NCBI RefSeq assembly: GCF_000151315.2
Contig: NW_011887292.1
Location: forward strand, 3,083,848-3,147,847
Length of the DNA stretch: 64,000 bases
Reading direction: 5' to 3'
Source: Capsaspora owczarzaki ATCC 30864
Taxonomy: Eukaryota; Opisthokonta; Filasterea
Position 1 is the stretch's first letter; every line of letters begins with the position of its first letter. The position numbers were made by a program, and so were the translations under genes. Below, in pieces: positions 15,201 to 26,449 of the stretch. A model generated the notes under the pieces. That model was not told the DNA's origin. It searched no databases and saw only the letters and a list, made by a program, of their open reading frames with translations.

Positions 15201-16747
15201 GCCCGCCACCGCCACCTGGCCCGCCACCGCCGCCCGGTGCTGGTCCAGCGCCAGCTGCGGCCGCTGCTGCCAAACCGCAACTGCGCCAGCTGCACTGGAC
15301 CAAGGTCAACCTTCCCAAGCGCGGCCCTTCTGAGCCCGGCAAGGATAGTGTATGGCACGATATCGACCAAGTCGACTTGGACATGGACAGCATTGTGCTT
15401 CAGTTTGCGCGCGTTGCCAAGGCGGACGCCCCTCCGCCTCCAGCTGCCACCACCACAGAGGTGTTCAAAGGCGGTCGTGCCGCGTCGGTGCTTGACCAAA
15501 AGCGTCTCCAGTCGCTTTCGATTGCCATGTCCAAGCTGCCTGCGGGAAACAAGATCAAGGACGCAGTCTTGTGCATGCACAGTCTCGATCGAGAGCTTGT
15601 TCAGCGGCTGGCACTGCTGGTGCCCACCGAAGAGGAAGTTGCTGCCATCACCTCTCGCAAATCCATGCTGCCCCCCGGTGTTGCACTCGACCCTGCTGAC
15701 GATTACTTGCTGACCCTGTCCAAGATCTCGGCGCTTTCCGAGCGTCTGAATGTGTGGCTCAAAGTGCTGGAGTTTGAGGAGGCGGCTGACACTGTATCGC
15801 GCTCGCTCATGTACCTGAAAAACGCGACAGACGAGCTGCGATCCAGCCAGGCGTTCCGGGCCATTCTGGCCATCGTGCTTGCTTATGGCAACGCCTTGAA
15901 CACCGGAACAGCCAAGGGCAGTGCCGATGCCTTCTCCCTCGACACGCTCAACAAGCTCACCTCCATTAAAGACGTGACTGGCAAAGCGTCCCTGCTGGAT
16001 CACATTGTTCGTTATGTTGTCGAAAAGTACCCTGCAGGTGTCACCCTCGCCGACGAAATTCCCCATGTGCTCGAAGCAGTGCGGTTTGCCGATAATGTCG
16101 AGTCTGTCGACGCGCACATTGCTGCTCTGTCCGAGTCCGTGAAAACGGCACGCACCCAGCTTTCCGGAATCATTGTCAACGATGCGCACTCGGTCTGGAG
16201 GAGCCGCCTCCCGGACGTGCTCCAGAGCCGATACGAAATTGTCTCTGCACTCGCCGTCATTTCGCGTCGCGCCATGCATCGCTTCCGCAGCCTCGCGATC
16301 TTCCTTGGTTACTCGACCAGCGCAGCAGCCACAGTGACGCCCCGCGAAATGTTCCAGCTCGTTGGCGAATTTGCTCTCGAATTCAAGGCGCTCATCAAGG
16401 TAGCCGTCGAGAACCAGCAACGTGCGCTTAAAAAGTTGGAGCGCAACAAGACCTTGGGCAAGCGCATTTCCAATTTGGTCGCTGTCACTTCCAAACCAAC
16501 TGCTGCCAAGCCCTCCGAGGGAGCAGCAGGTTCCGGGGCCACTCTGGCTGCCTCTGCAGGCGCCAAGGCACCCGAACATAGCAAGGCTTCCCGCACATCC
16601 AGCGTTGCTGATGGCGACGACGACATGATGTCCTGCCTGGTTGCGACTCTTGTCACCCCGACGGAAGGCAAGCGCAAGCGTCTCAAGGCGACTGTGGCGT
16701 CGATTGCGCGCAAGTCCATCCGCCGAACCATCAAGTCAAGTGTGTAA
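12243..16747 (+). CDS. FHOD-type diaphanous-related formin
   Basis: Actin nucleator and elongation factor. Five exons: 12243-12470, 12767-13805, 13882-14007, 14161-14670, 14823-16747; 1275 residues, phases consistent. The first 76 residues (DDRDPFNADEA, VYLDLDEPL) resemble the ubiquitin-like GTPase-binding fold of FHOD1/FHOD3. Helical FH3/DID repeats follow to about residue 300. Next come a Ser/acidic linker and a coiled coil (about 440-600). The FH1 segment has three PPPPP-MMGGG units plus PPGPPPPP (about residues 730-785). FH2 starts at LRQLHWTKV (about 790) and includes the GNALNTG motif. At the C terminus DDMMSCLVATL followed by GKRKRLK fits a DAD autoinhibitory motif, so GTPase-relieved autoinhibition is likely. 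The family assignment is secure; the FHOD subtype rests on the N-terminal resemblance. Confidence 0.93.
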
Positions 16748-16971
16748 ACTACACCGCGCGCGGATTTTTTTTGTTCTCGCTGTCTTGAACGTTGTTTATG
16801 GTGAAGATTGTGTGCGTGAGTGTTTGAATTTTATTGTGGTTGTGTTTTTGTTTCAAATTATTGACAGCAAAATACAATTTACATGTTTTATTACAAGTTG
16901 ACGTGTAGTAGATCTACTACTTTATCTTTCAAGGGGAGAAATGACACATGAGCATGTTCGTGTGTGCTCTT

Positions 16972-19900
16972 TCACAACACCGTTGTAAGAACATTGCTCC
17001 GTGCATTTAACATAACCACAGCGCCCAGGCCGTTGGTGAGTTGCTCGAGATGGCGCATGTAGCTGGCCTCGGCAGCTGCGTCGGTTTGGGAGGATGTTAG
17101 GAACGACTGGTCGAGCGGGTCCGCGTCGGGGAATCCTGTAAATTGCGGGCCTGCGTCAGAGGTAACAGGCGGTTCTGGACCGCACAGCAGTGGCGGGGGT
17201 GGCAGGGTGAGCATTGTGAGACCTGTGGGACGACAAACAAACCCAGTGTGTGAGAGCACAAAACAGGTAAACCAGCGACAGGAATTCAGTATGGCTTACA
17301 GGTGTTATTAGAGTAGTGTTGCAAGCAGAGTAGTGTTGCAAGCAATCGCGAAGGATGCCGAGACGACGCTCGATCGGAAGCGCGAGAAAGACCGAGTTTG
17401 TGGTGACGTCTTGACAGTTGAGGTAGGTCGCCGATGAATCAATGATAATGCCGCTGAAACTGCTAAAGTTGGTGCTTGACCGCACTCGATCGAGCACGCC
17501 AGAGCCTCGCCCATAGTCCTCGTCGGGTTGAGACGGCGGCAGGGAATCCTTGAGCTCGTTTTCAAGCGAGACGACCTTTTCCATCAGCCCAACATTGCGC
17601 GGCAGTGAGTGACGAAATTCAACCAACAAACCAACCAGCGATAAACCACGAACCCCCCCCCCTCCCTCACCACAAAAAAAAATTAAATAAATAAAAAATA
17701 AATCCGTTGGCACTCACCAAAATGTCGGCCTCAAAGTGTATCTCGTCGAGGAAGACTTGCAACCGATGATACTCTGCATCCAGCTCCCGATCCCGCAGCA
17801 CAACCGAAACCAAGCGCATGCGGGTCGTGCTACCCCAGGAAGCAGCCATGCGGAGCGTGTGGGTCAGCTGCAGGCACAAATTGAACGAATCGTGGTAGCC
17901 AGCCCATCTGGTGCCATGGTGCAGCTCCGTCGCAGCAGTGGAAATGCAGCACGTCCACACATCAATATGCATCTTGGGAGAGCGCCGCTCGTTCAGCTGA
18001 GCCTCGTTTGCGCGGAAAGCACGATTGGAAAACCTTGCGGCAGGCTCCACGCTGGGAGAAGACGACGACTGCAGCAATCGAGATGGTTGCAAGGCCTCAG
18101 CCTTTTTGGCAATTCGCTTGGCGCGTTCAAAGTCAAAATTGGCAAAGCTGCATGTGCGAGCGTTGGGTGAGTTCTCCCATCAAACAGCAGGTCGAAAGAA
18201 TCAACCAACCCACAATCCCAACCGCGAGCAACAAACACCCATTTCAATCTGAATGCTTACTTTTTCGCCAGCATAAAGTGCAAGTCTGTAACGAGCACAT
18301 CACGAATCATGCCGGCAAAGATTGCAATCTGCTCTGCAGCCGGCCAATGTCTATCAAGAAGCCAAGTACAACCACGACAACACAAACGACAACAAAAACG
18401 ACATCAGCTCGGCACACAAGCGGCAAAACACGACATGAGCTCGGCACACAAGCGGCAAAATGACTGCGCAAACACATACAGGACGGCAAGATTTGGTCGC
18501 ATGGTGCCAAGACCGGCTGATTGTAACAAATGTTCGAGGCCAGTTCGGGCTGATTGTGCAACCACGACGATGCTGAACGCCTTCACTTTTTGGTCGTCAA
18601 TGAACGCATTGAGATTGTCCAGCTCTTGTTGTCGGGTGCTCATCGAGTTCAAGTATTCACCCAGAACTACTCGCGAAATAATGAGAAGCCCTCCTTTCTT
18701 GATGGCGTTCGCAAATTTCCGCAGTTGCACTGTTTGAGTCACCACATGTCGTGGATGTTGCTGTGCTGGCGTCGTCACTTCAACAACGAGCAAACTGGGT
18801 CGCCAGTACTTGTCGTGAGCTTTCTTGGACGTGATGCGAAGAAGGTACTTGCGAATCTGCAACAACAACAACAACAACAAAAAAAAATCAAGAACCCACA
18901 AAACAACCACCAGATCGAAAGACAATGGTGCGCAGCGGCGTGAGAGCTCTACAACATGGCGCGTACCTGATGGAACAAGACTGCTTGAGTAATATCGCCC
19001 CAATCTTGTGATGGCACAGTGATGGTAAACACCACAAAGACAACCGTCGCGATCGCCAACATGCTCAAAGAGATGGTAATGTCGATCGCAAACATGGTGG
19101 CGAGTGGCAGCAGAACGCCAATGGCAGCCACGGGCTTGGTGTGGTAGCGATAGCGGGGACGAAAGTTGGGCATGTTGAGGGCAAAGAGAATCAGCACACC
19201 GGCATTCAACACGGCCACGAGCAGCAGAAACAGGAGGGTGACGATTGGCGCAATGACATCCAAGCGGCCTGCAAAGAGCGCACACTGGACGCAAAACCAG
19301 CAAAACACCAGGTACCACTTTTCGAAAATCGGAGGAGCAGTGGGTCTGCTAGAGTCGGTCACGGCGTCTGTCAACGGATTGGTGCCAAGGAGGTTGTTCT
19401 CTTGCACCCCCTGCAACTGTTCTGTATCGGCTTGAATGGATGGCACAAATGGAGTGTCTGGTTGAACATGCAGCAAGCCCACGTCGTCGTACGACTGCAG
19501 CAGAGGGGTGTTCTGTTGGCTCGAGCCCGTGGACAGCCGCATATTCAGCACAGAGTGCATCTCAGCGGAGCTCGGGCGAAGCGACGATGGTGAGCGTTGG
19601 CGATGCATGCGGTAGGCTTGACTTCGACGCGCAACAACCGACTCGCGGCCTGTCGCGGACACGCTGGACGAGGTTGCAAAGGACGACGCTGACGCGAGTT
19701 GGCTCCGCGGCGAGATGGCAAACAAGAGCCGATACACTTGCCGGGTGACAAGCGGCATGACACCATCCTCACACATACGAAAGAGCACGCGCGCGGCGCC
19801 CTGAAGATGGAAAATGCTTGCGCCAACGGTCGAGCATGTCACTCCAGCAAAGACAATGTACTGCGAGACGCACAGGCGTTCCAGGAGCACCTGGAGCCCG

Positions 19901-21222
19901 CCGGCTGAAAGCGTAAACAGCGACGTGACACATGCAGCAATAGTGATGGCGAGCGATATGAATGTAACGACGGCCGTTGTGGATGCCAGCGCCATCCCGC
20001 GCGGAATGCTACGCTGAGGGTTTACGACTTCAGAAGAAAGATTGGTGCCGGCCAGCACACCGGTAAAGGCAGAAAAGAGCAGACCAAACGCGTCCAGAAA
20101 CATGGATGCCGCGGTGGAGGAGGAGTCGTCGGAAAAGTTTGGCGTGAGGTTTGTTTGCAACGACTCTCGGCTCGGGCCGGTGAATAGGTATTCTGGCGTC
20201 ACGGGGCTGACAGGATCGTCGCCAACAAGCGAGCCCACGAGCATGGTCATGGTGGTGTTTGGAATCGGCACGTACGGGAGTGTGTCAAACCGCGGGCGAA
20301 ACAGTAGACTTCCGAGCACCAGCAGGACGCTGGCGGTTTTGACAAGAAAGAGGAGGACTGCCACGCGAGCGTAAAAGCGAAACCCAATCAACGACACGAC
20401 AAGGGCAAACAGGATGGTGATGCTGCCGACAAGAAAGTTCATCCAGTAGCCAAACCCTTCCGGATTGGCAAAACCAGACCCCGAGGCGCTGGGGTCGTCG
20501 ATGGTTGCGCTCATGATGGCCGTAAAGCCTGTCACGCTGAAAGCCGCCGAGAGAATGTGCACGATGAACAGCATGGTGCCAACGGTCGAGCCCAATTCGG
20601 GCCCCAGCGTGCGCGAGATGAGAAAGTACGCGCCGCCAAACGTGACGGGTCCGCTTGAGACAATTGTAGCGGTGGCTGAAATGGCAATGGCAAGAATGAC
20701 GGCGATGATCAGAATCATGGCCAGTACCAGGTACAATCCGCAGCTTGCAATGGCGGCGGCCAAGCGCAGGAACAAGATTGGTCCAAACACGGCAAGTGTG
20801 CCTGGAACATAGACGCCAGACCACTCGGAGAGCTTGTGCGAGAAAATCCAACCCAGGGCTGCCTTCCAGCGGTTTCGATGGGGACGGTCACTCAACAGCG
20901 GCCCTCCAATGGCGTAGGATTCCGAGGGCGGCGGTTGAGCGTCAGCAGCAGCAGCAGCAGAAGTGCCACGGCGGCCGTGGGAAGATGAGGAAACGGAGCT
21001 GAAGCGGCGTTGCGCTCGCAGTGTCGCGCCGCCTGCCGCGCCGTGGTCCGCAGGCAGCAGCAGACTGGCAGACGAGTCCATAAAGTCATCTGTAAAGTCG
21101 TTGGCCTCGGAGTCGTCTCTGTCCTCAATCGCTGCGGCGCCGTGGTGGTGGTTGTGGTGCTGCACCTCCGACAAGGTCCCATCCATTCTCGATGCTGCTG
21201 CTGGAGCTGCCTGCGACTGCAT
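16972..21222 (-). CDS. SLC12A9: SLC12A9-like cation-chloride cotransporter homologue, frameshifted near the C terminus
   Basis: Amino acid-polyamine-organocation superfamily membrane protein of the SLC12 group. Exons in transcript order: 21222-18967, 18856-18480, 18350-18261, 18147-17718, 17575-17300, 17222-16972. The first exon has an acidic/His-rich N-terminal tail and then a LeuT-fold core starting WSGVYVPGTLAVFGPILFL, with about 12 hydrophobic helices to residue 745. Later exons form the soluble C-terminal domain (RPSLLVVE, HWPAAEQIAIFAGMIRDV, and an HLEQLTNGLGAVVML end) that resembles the SLC12A9/CIP1 tail. All splice phases agree until exon 5. There a 17-bp tandem duplication (17310-17343) makes the exon end in phase 0, while the last exon needs phase 1. 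One copy of the unit would restore agreement. ATG 21222 is used; a second Met 12 codons later is possible. SLC12A9 is not shown to transport on its own, so the ion specificity is open. Confidence 0.85.
17310..17343. repeat. 17-bp tandem duplication in an exon of the SLC12A9-like gene
   Basis: AGAGTAGTGTTGCAAGC occurs twice, perfectly, at 17310-17326 and 17327-17343. It lies near the donor end of exon 5 and changes the exon length by 17, breaking the frame of the final exon. It is the second frame-breaking microduplication in this window. Confidence 0.92.
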
Positions 21223-21344
21223 TGTATGAAGGAATGGTCAACGCAGTCACAGAATATGTTCCAGTCAAAATCAAAAGATGCGTTGCTCGCAGCAGAGTGG
21301 TTTGAAGTCCGAGATTCGTGATCACGTCACGACCAGCAGACTGG

Positions 21345-21456
21345 GACTGAGCTGAAGCTGGGCTAAATCTGAGCTAAGTCTCAGCTAAATCTGAGCTAAA
21401 TCTGAGCTAAGTCTGAGCTAAATCTGAGTCAGTCTGAGCTAAATCCGAGTTCAGTC
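21345..21456. repeat. Degenerate 11-mer tandem repeat in a divergent promoter region
   Basis: About nine imperfect copies of CTGAGCTAAAT (variants AAGTC, CAGCT, GGCT) fill most of the 288-bp gap between the divergently transcribed SLC12A9-like gene (start 21222, minus) and the MDC1-like gene (start 21511, plus). The spacing is close to one helical turn. Array position suggests a shared upstream region; any binding function is inference. Confidence 0.75.
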
Positions 21457-21510
21457 TATTTATTGGGGGTTGTTTGAGCTCCACATCTCGACCAGCAAAC
21501 GCAGAGCACA

Positions 21511-24500
21511 ATGGAGGACGATGACGGACTTGCAACGCCGCCACTGCGAATGGCACGACTGTTTGAAGCAGCGACCGACTCGGATTCGGCTTATGACGAC
21601 GATGACAACGACAATGACCATGATGGAGCCGCGCAGGGTGACGATGAGACGGATGATGATGATGATGACCGAGAGGATCGTCGTCGTGGAGATGGGACCT
21701 CTGCATCCCGCAGTAGCGCATCGGGAAGAGCAGCAGCTGCGTCAAGAACAGCGGCATCCGCGAGGAACAGCAGAGACGCGACTGCAGGCACAGGACGAGG
21801 AGGCGCAGCAACAGCAACAGGAGGACGAGCGACTCTCAGCAGCAGCGCGCCCTCAAGCAGCAAGCAGCGGGGCACAGCCAAGTCATCGCCAGCCAAGACG
21901 ACAACTCGTGTACCCAAGCAGCGTGCCGTGCTCCGATTCATCGAGAACGGACAGGAGCGCACGCAGCCACTCGTGCAAGGTTTGTTCCGGCTTTGCTTGC
22001 AACACTCACAAACGCAAGAGAGCCCAGCCCTGCATCAAAGCTCTGTCCTGTTATGATAACAAACTGTGATGTTCGGCAGGAAAGAGAGGTCCATTCCGTA
22101 GACAATTCGAACGAATGGATGGCAGGGGAAGGATTTGCCATTTTGCTGCGAAACAAAACGCCCGAAAGCTTACACGTTGATGGATGACTTTTGTTTCAGG
22201 TATCAACACCATCGGACGGTCGTTGAAAAGCTCTGTTATCATTGAGGCTACAAGCGTCAGTCGCCAGCATGCCGTGATTGAGATTTCCGGACGCCACGGA
22301 GCAGACGTGTTTGTCGCCGATTTGGGGAGCACCAACCACACTCGTTTTGGCGAGGAAGGCTCTGTAAAGCGAAGATGCGCATGCAATGTGGTTTGCTGGC
22401 GATGGTCATTTTGTTTCGTGCTTCGGGTTTTGCGTTTGACGGCAGGCTGTGGGGATGGCGAGCTCACCGGATTTTTTGGTTGCGCAGAAAATGCTGCGAA
22501 AGGATGTGCGCTACCAGCTGTGTGATGGGAATCTGCTTACCTTTGGTGATGTTCAATGCCGATTGAGCCATGCTGCATCCAGAAGGACGGGAGTGGTAAG
22601 GGCCTTCTTTTCAGCGACGCACACCTTTCCCCCCCCCCCATGTTTGTTTGCTCAGCTCATTGTATGACCATTTCTCGTTTCGCACTTGAGCCAGACTGAC
22701 ACTGCGGTTGCAAGTGTCAAGGGATCGTCAACACCTCCCGTCAAGCCACATAATATTCGACGCGTAACCTCCTCGACCGCTTCTTTGCGTGCTTCCGGTC
22801 CAGCTGCGCAGACGTTCTCAACGCCTGTCACGAATTGCAAGCTTCACCCCGCCGAGTCCTCTACTTTCCCGGTCTCGTCGTCACTGGTTTCAACCCCCGC
22901 TGTTGACGGGGCTGCCACGCTGGCTGCAGAAGACGCGGAAGACCGCTTGGATGCCACCCAGAGCCCAACGTCCGATCTCGAGGAGGAGACTGTCAAACCT
23001 CCTGCCAAACGTGTAAGGCACAGTAGTGCAACGTGTGGATGCAGAACCTTGGAAACTTGGAGCAATGAGCATGGATGACTCACAAGCATTTGGTGATTGG
23101 GAAAATTTTGTCCTATTTCTCTCTTAGAACTCTAACGGAGCTGTCAGACGTCTCGATTCGACTCCTCCTGTCGCTGTCGCTGTCGCTGTGGAGCAGACTG
23201 CCGCCGTTTCGGAGACAATGACTGGTGTTTCGGAAACGATTGCAGTTGTCGCGGAAACCATGGCTGTCGACGGCGCTTCCGACGACGAGGATAACCAGCC
23301 AGCTGTAGCAGCAGCGCATAGTAGTGCTAAAAGTCGAGCTGCGATTGGTCGCGGGACTCTGCCGGTTGCAACGCAAGCCGCAACTCAAGCTGTCGATACC
23401 GCAAGCGACTCGGACGATGCAAATGCCGTGGATGAGCGCTCTGTTCTGCTTGTCCCTACGGCAACCATTCCGATGGACGTCGGCAGCGACACAGACGTGT
23501 CCGAAGATGATGCGGCGAATGGCGCAAGCAACAAGCGTGTTGCAACGGGACATGTGACGGAAACTGCGCCAGTCGCGACGCAAGCACTCGATGTCACCGT
23601 CGCCGAAGACGACGTTGACGATACCGATGACGAAGAGCCCGATACTGGTGGACACACTACCACCACCACCACCACCACCGCAAAACGTGTCGTCACCCAA
23701 CCTGAAGTGTCTGCTCCCAACAACACGTTCACTGCGTCCACTGGGTCTGAGTCAACCAACGGGCCAGTTGTTGCCATGCAAACTGACGATTTGGATGCCA
23801 CCCAGGTCGACGACGACGACACCGACAATGACAATGACAATGACAACGACAACGACAATGACAAGGCTGGAGGTGATGCACATGTGGTTGCGCCAGCGTC
23901 CAAGGCTTCAGCTTCCGGTTCAGTCGTAGCTCAGCTCCCGCCATCTCATCCTGCGACAGCTGCAAACAAGTCGTCGTTTGAAGGGAACTCCAGCTTCACT
24001 TTCGACAACCCGCCTTCGCCCGTGCTGACATTGGACGGCGCCTCGCTTCCGCTTTCCAACGAGCCATTTCGACCACCCCACGGCTCCACTTGGTCGTTTC
24101 TTGCCAGTGGCTCCTCGCGTGCCGCATCCAACTCTGCAGGCGAGTCGGTCACCCCGTCGGTCGCCCCATCGGCAAGCAAACAGGTCGAGTCTCAGCCCGA
24201 GCCAGCAGCAGTTGCTCCAGCGGTCGCTCGCAGCCGAACTTCCACAAAGCCGCAGGTGCAAGCCACTGATCCCGAGGAGACGCAGCCTCAAGACTGGGAG
24301 AATGAGCGTCCCCCTGTCCTGATGCAAGCACCCACGCCTGCCCCAGCTGTAGCAGAAGCCACCAAGCCAACCAAACTCAGAGAGACATTCTCGCGTGCAT
24401 CTGCTCGCTCTTCGAGAGACCCAGCGGTCGTTGCGCCAGCCGCGATTACGGTTCCTTCCACCGCCGCAGTTGCCGCGTCAGCAGTCACAAGCACACCAGA

Positions 24501-25632
24501 GATTGCCGGCGCGATGGAAGCGTCATCACCCGTCGCTGCCGATGACTCTGCAGCCGAGGCGCCGGCAAAGAGTAAACAACCCGCTCGCGCGAGCCGATCC
24601 AATCGACGTGACCCTCCTTTGTCGACCGCGTCCGCTCCGACCGAAGCTCCGCCTGCCCAATCGGCGGGTCGCTCGTCACGGGCCGCCAGAGGCACTAACG
24701 CGACGGCAGCATCCGCAAAAGCAACGGCATCAGCAGCAGCAGCAGCAGCAGCAGCGAACGACCCCGACGAGAAGCCGACCAAGCCGTCCGAGATCGCTCA
24801 GACACTCGCTGTGCCTCGCGTCATGTTCACTGGTGTCGACAATCCAAAGTACAACAACATTGTAACGGAGCTGGGTGGAACTCTCATCACATCTTCGGTT
24901 TTGGATTGCGACCACCTCGTGACCGACAACGTTCGTCGAACTGTCAAGTTCCTGGCGGGAATTGGCGTGTGTCACCACATTGTTTCGCTTGGTTGGCTGG
25001 ATGCCAGCCATCGCTCTGGCCGTTTTGTCAGCCCGACCAAGTACGCGCTCGTGGATAAGGCGAGCGAGGCGCAATTCGGCTTCAAGTTGGCCGACTCGTT
25101 GGCCCGTGCTCGACAAGCGCCATTGCTACGAGGCCTCGCCGTGTACGTCACAGAGAATGTCCGCCCGCCACCGCTTGGTGTCTATGAGATTGTGCGTGCA
25201 GCTGGAGGCAAACCTCTGGAGGTGCTTCCCGCGTCAATGTCGGAGGTGGCTGCTGCCACGAGCAGGGCTGTCGCCACGATTGCACGACGACAGGCGCGAG
25301 GCGCAGGCGCGATTTCAGCTTTGGACGGCGAAAATGAAGCAATCGCCGACCCAAATCCTCTAAATAACTGTGGCGTCATTGTCATCTCTTGCGCAGAGGA
25401 CCAGAACGCCTGCCAAGCTCTGATTGCTGCCAACGGCGTTATTCAATCTGCGGAATTTCTGCTGTCGGGTGTGCTCAAGCAAGAGCTGGATGTGAGCTCG
25501 CATCGCTTGTTTGCCAATGCTGCTGCTGTCGAGTCCGATGCGAGCTCGGCTGACGAACTCACCACACGTGGAAGCAAGCGTGGAGCGTCACAGGAATCGA
25601 CCACCACCACCAGGAAGCGCGCTCGGCGATAA
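21511..25632 (+). CDS. MDC1: MDC1-like FHA and tandem-BRCT DNA-damage adaptor
   Basis: Nuclear adaptor predicted to bind phosphorylated histone tails at DNA breaks. Exons 21511-21979, 22200-22363, 22488-22595, 22695-23012, 23128-25632; 1187 residues, phases consistent. An acidic N terminus is followed by an FHA domain (about 140-240) with the phosphothreonine-binding signature GRS...SRQHAVIE...GSTNHTR. The long disordered middle has several TQ sites (DATQ, VATQ, EETQ), an SDTD-type motif at about residue 473, a hexanucleotide-encoded Asp-Asn run near 23820-23865, and Pro/Ala-rich stretches. The tandem BRCT pair begins at about residue 915 (VMFTGVDNP), includes RRTVKFL and LVTD, and ends with SAEFLLSGVLKQE, as in animal MDC1. 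Close to the C terminus is a basic RKRARR nuclear signal. FHA-BRCT order with TQ and SDT motifs distinguishes it from PTIP, BRCA1 and NBS1. Confidence 0.88.
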
Positions 25633-26449
25633 ACAATTCATATTCGATCGTGTAGTTAGTTGGTTGCTGCTTTTCTCAAAATGAACGCATTTACGTCCCA
25701 TTTTCCCCTTGCTCCTCCTCTCCCTCTTCCTCTCTGCCACACGTCAAACCGCAAATGACATGGTCGATGTGAATGTTCCACAGGTTTGATTTTCGTGTGA
25801 CTCACTCGTGTGCACAAATTTCCCCAAAGGGTCTGAAAATAGCTCGAAGCGTGTGCGAAATCTTCTCATTTTGTTCCCCCAAGATCGAACGTCACTTTCG
25901 TTCATCATCTGGGGGAAAACAATCCCCCACAGTGGTGAGTTCTCGCGCTTTCCTGTTCTCACAGGGCGCTCTTTTGCCCTCTCGTTCAGTGCACGGGCCC
26001 CCTGAGGCCTCGCACAGCTGTTTGGCACCGACCAGAGATTGAATGCAAACCACGATCAAAGGGAGAGAGCGATTGATTCGGCGACTCGGGCATTATTTTG
26101 TCGTTCGACAGAAACCACAAAATTCAACATTTTGGAACAAGACCCCCCCACGCACGCACGACCCTCCATCTTGCTCGTCAGAAGGGTGTACGCCATGCAT
26201 ATCGCCAACCATTGGGGGGCTCGTTTGGTGGAAAACGGCGCGGCGGGACAGTGGAAAAAAAGGGAGAGTAAGCATGAAGGCTTGGCGGGTCGTTCGTTTA
26301 AAAGGGGGCGATCAGATCCGCTTCTTTTCGCATCACTCTTCCTTTTTGTTCCCAGCAATCAACTGCTCAGCTCTCTCCGACTCCCAGCTTCCTGCCCTGC
26401 CTTCCTGCCTTTGTTCAGATTCTAGCAACACACCTCAAAAAGCAACGAA
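25633..26449. other. Intergenic, no gene seen
   Basis: About 0.8 kb between the MDC1-like gene and the first OST-alpha-like gene. Open frames are short, overlap one another and lack recognisable motifs. A short C/T-rich stretch lies at 25704-25737. The right part should hold the promoter and 5' leader of the next gene. Confidence 0.55.

Noticed and set aside
16972-17713. Separate small minus-strand gene downstream of the SLC12A9-like gene
   Set aside because: Splice sites and phase connect it to the upstream exons apart from the 17-bp duplication, and its end resembles the SLC12A9 C terminus.
23810-23870. Possible CRISPR-like or satellite repeat (GACAAT units)
   Set aside because: In-frame hexanucleotide run encoding Asp-Asn within the MDC1-like protein; no spacer structure.
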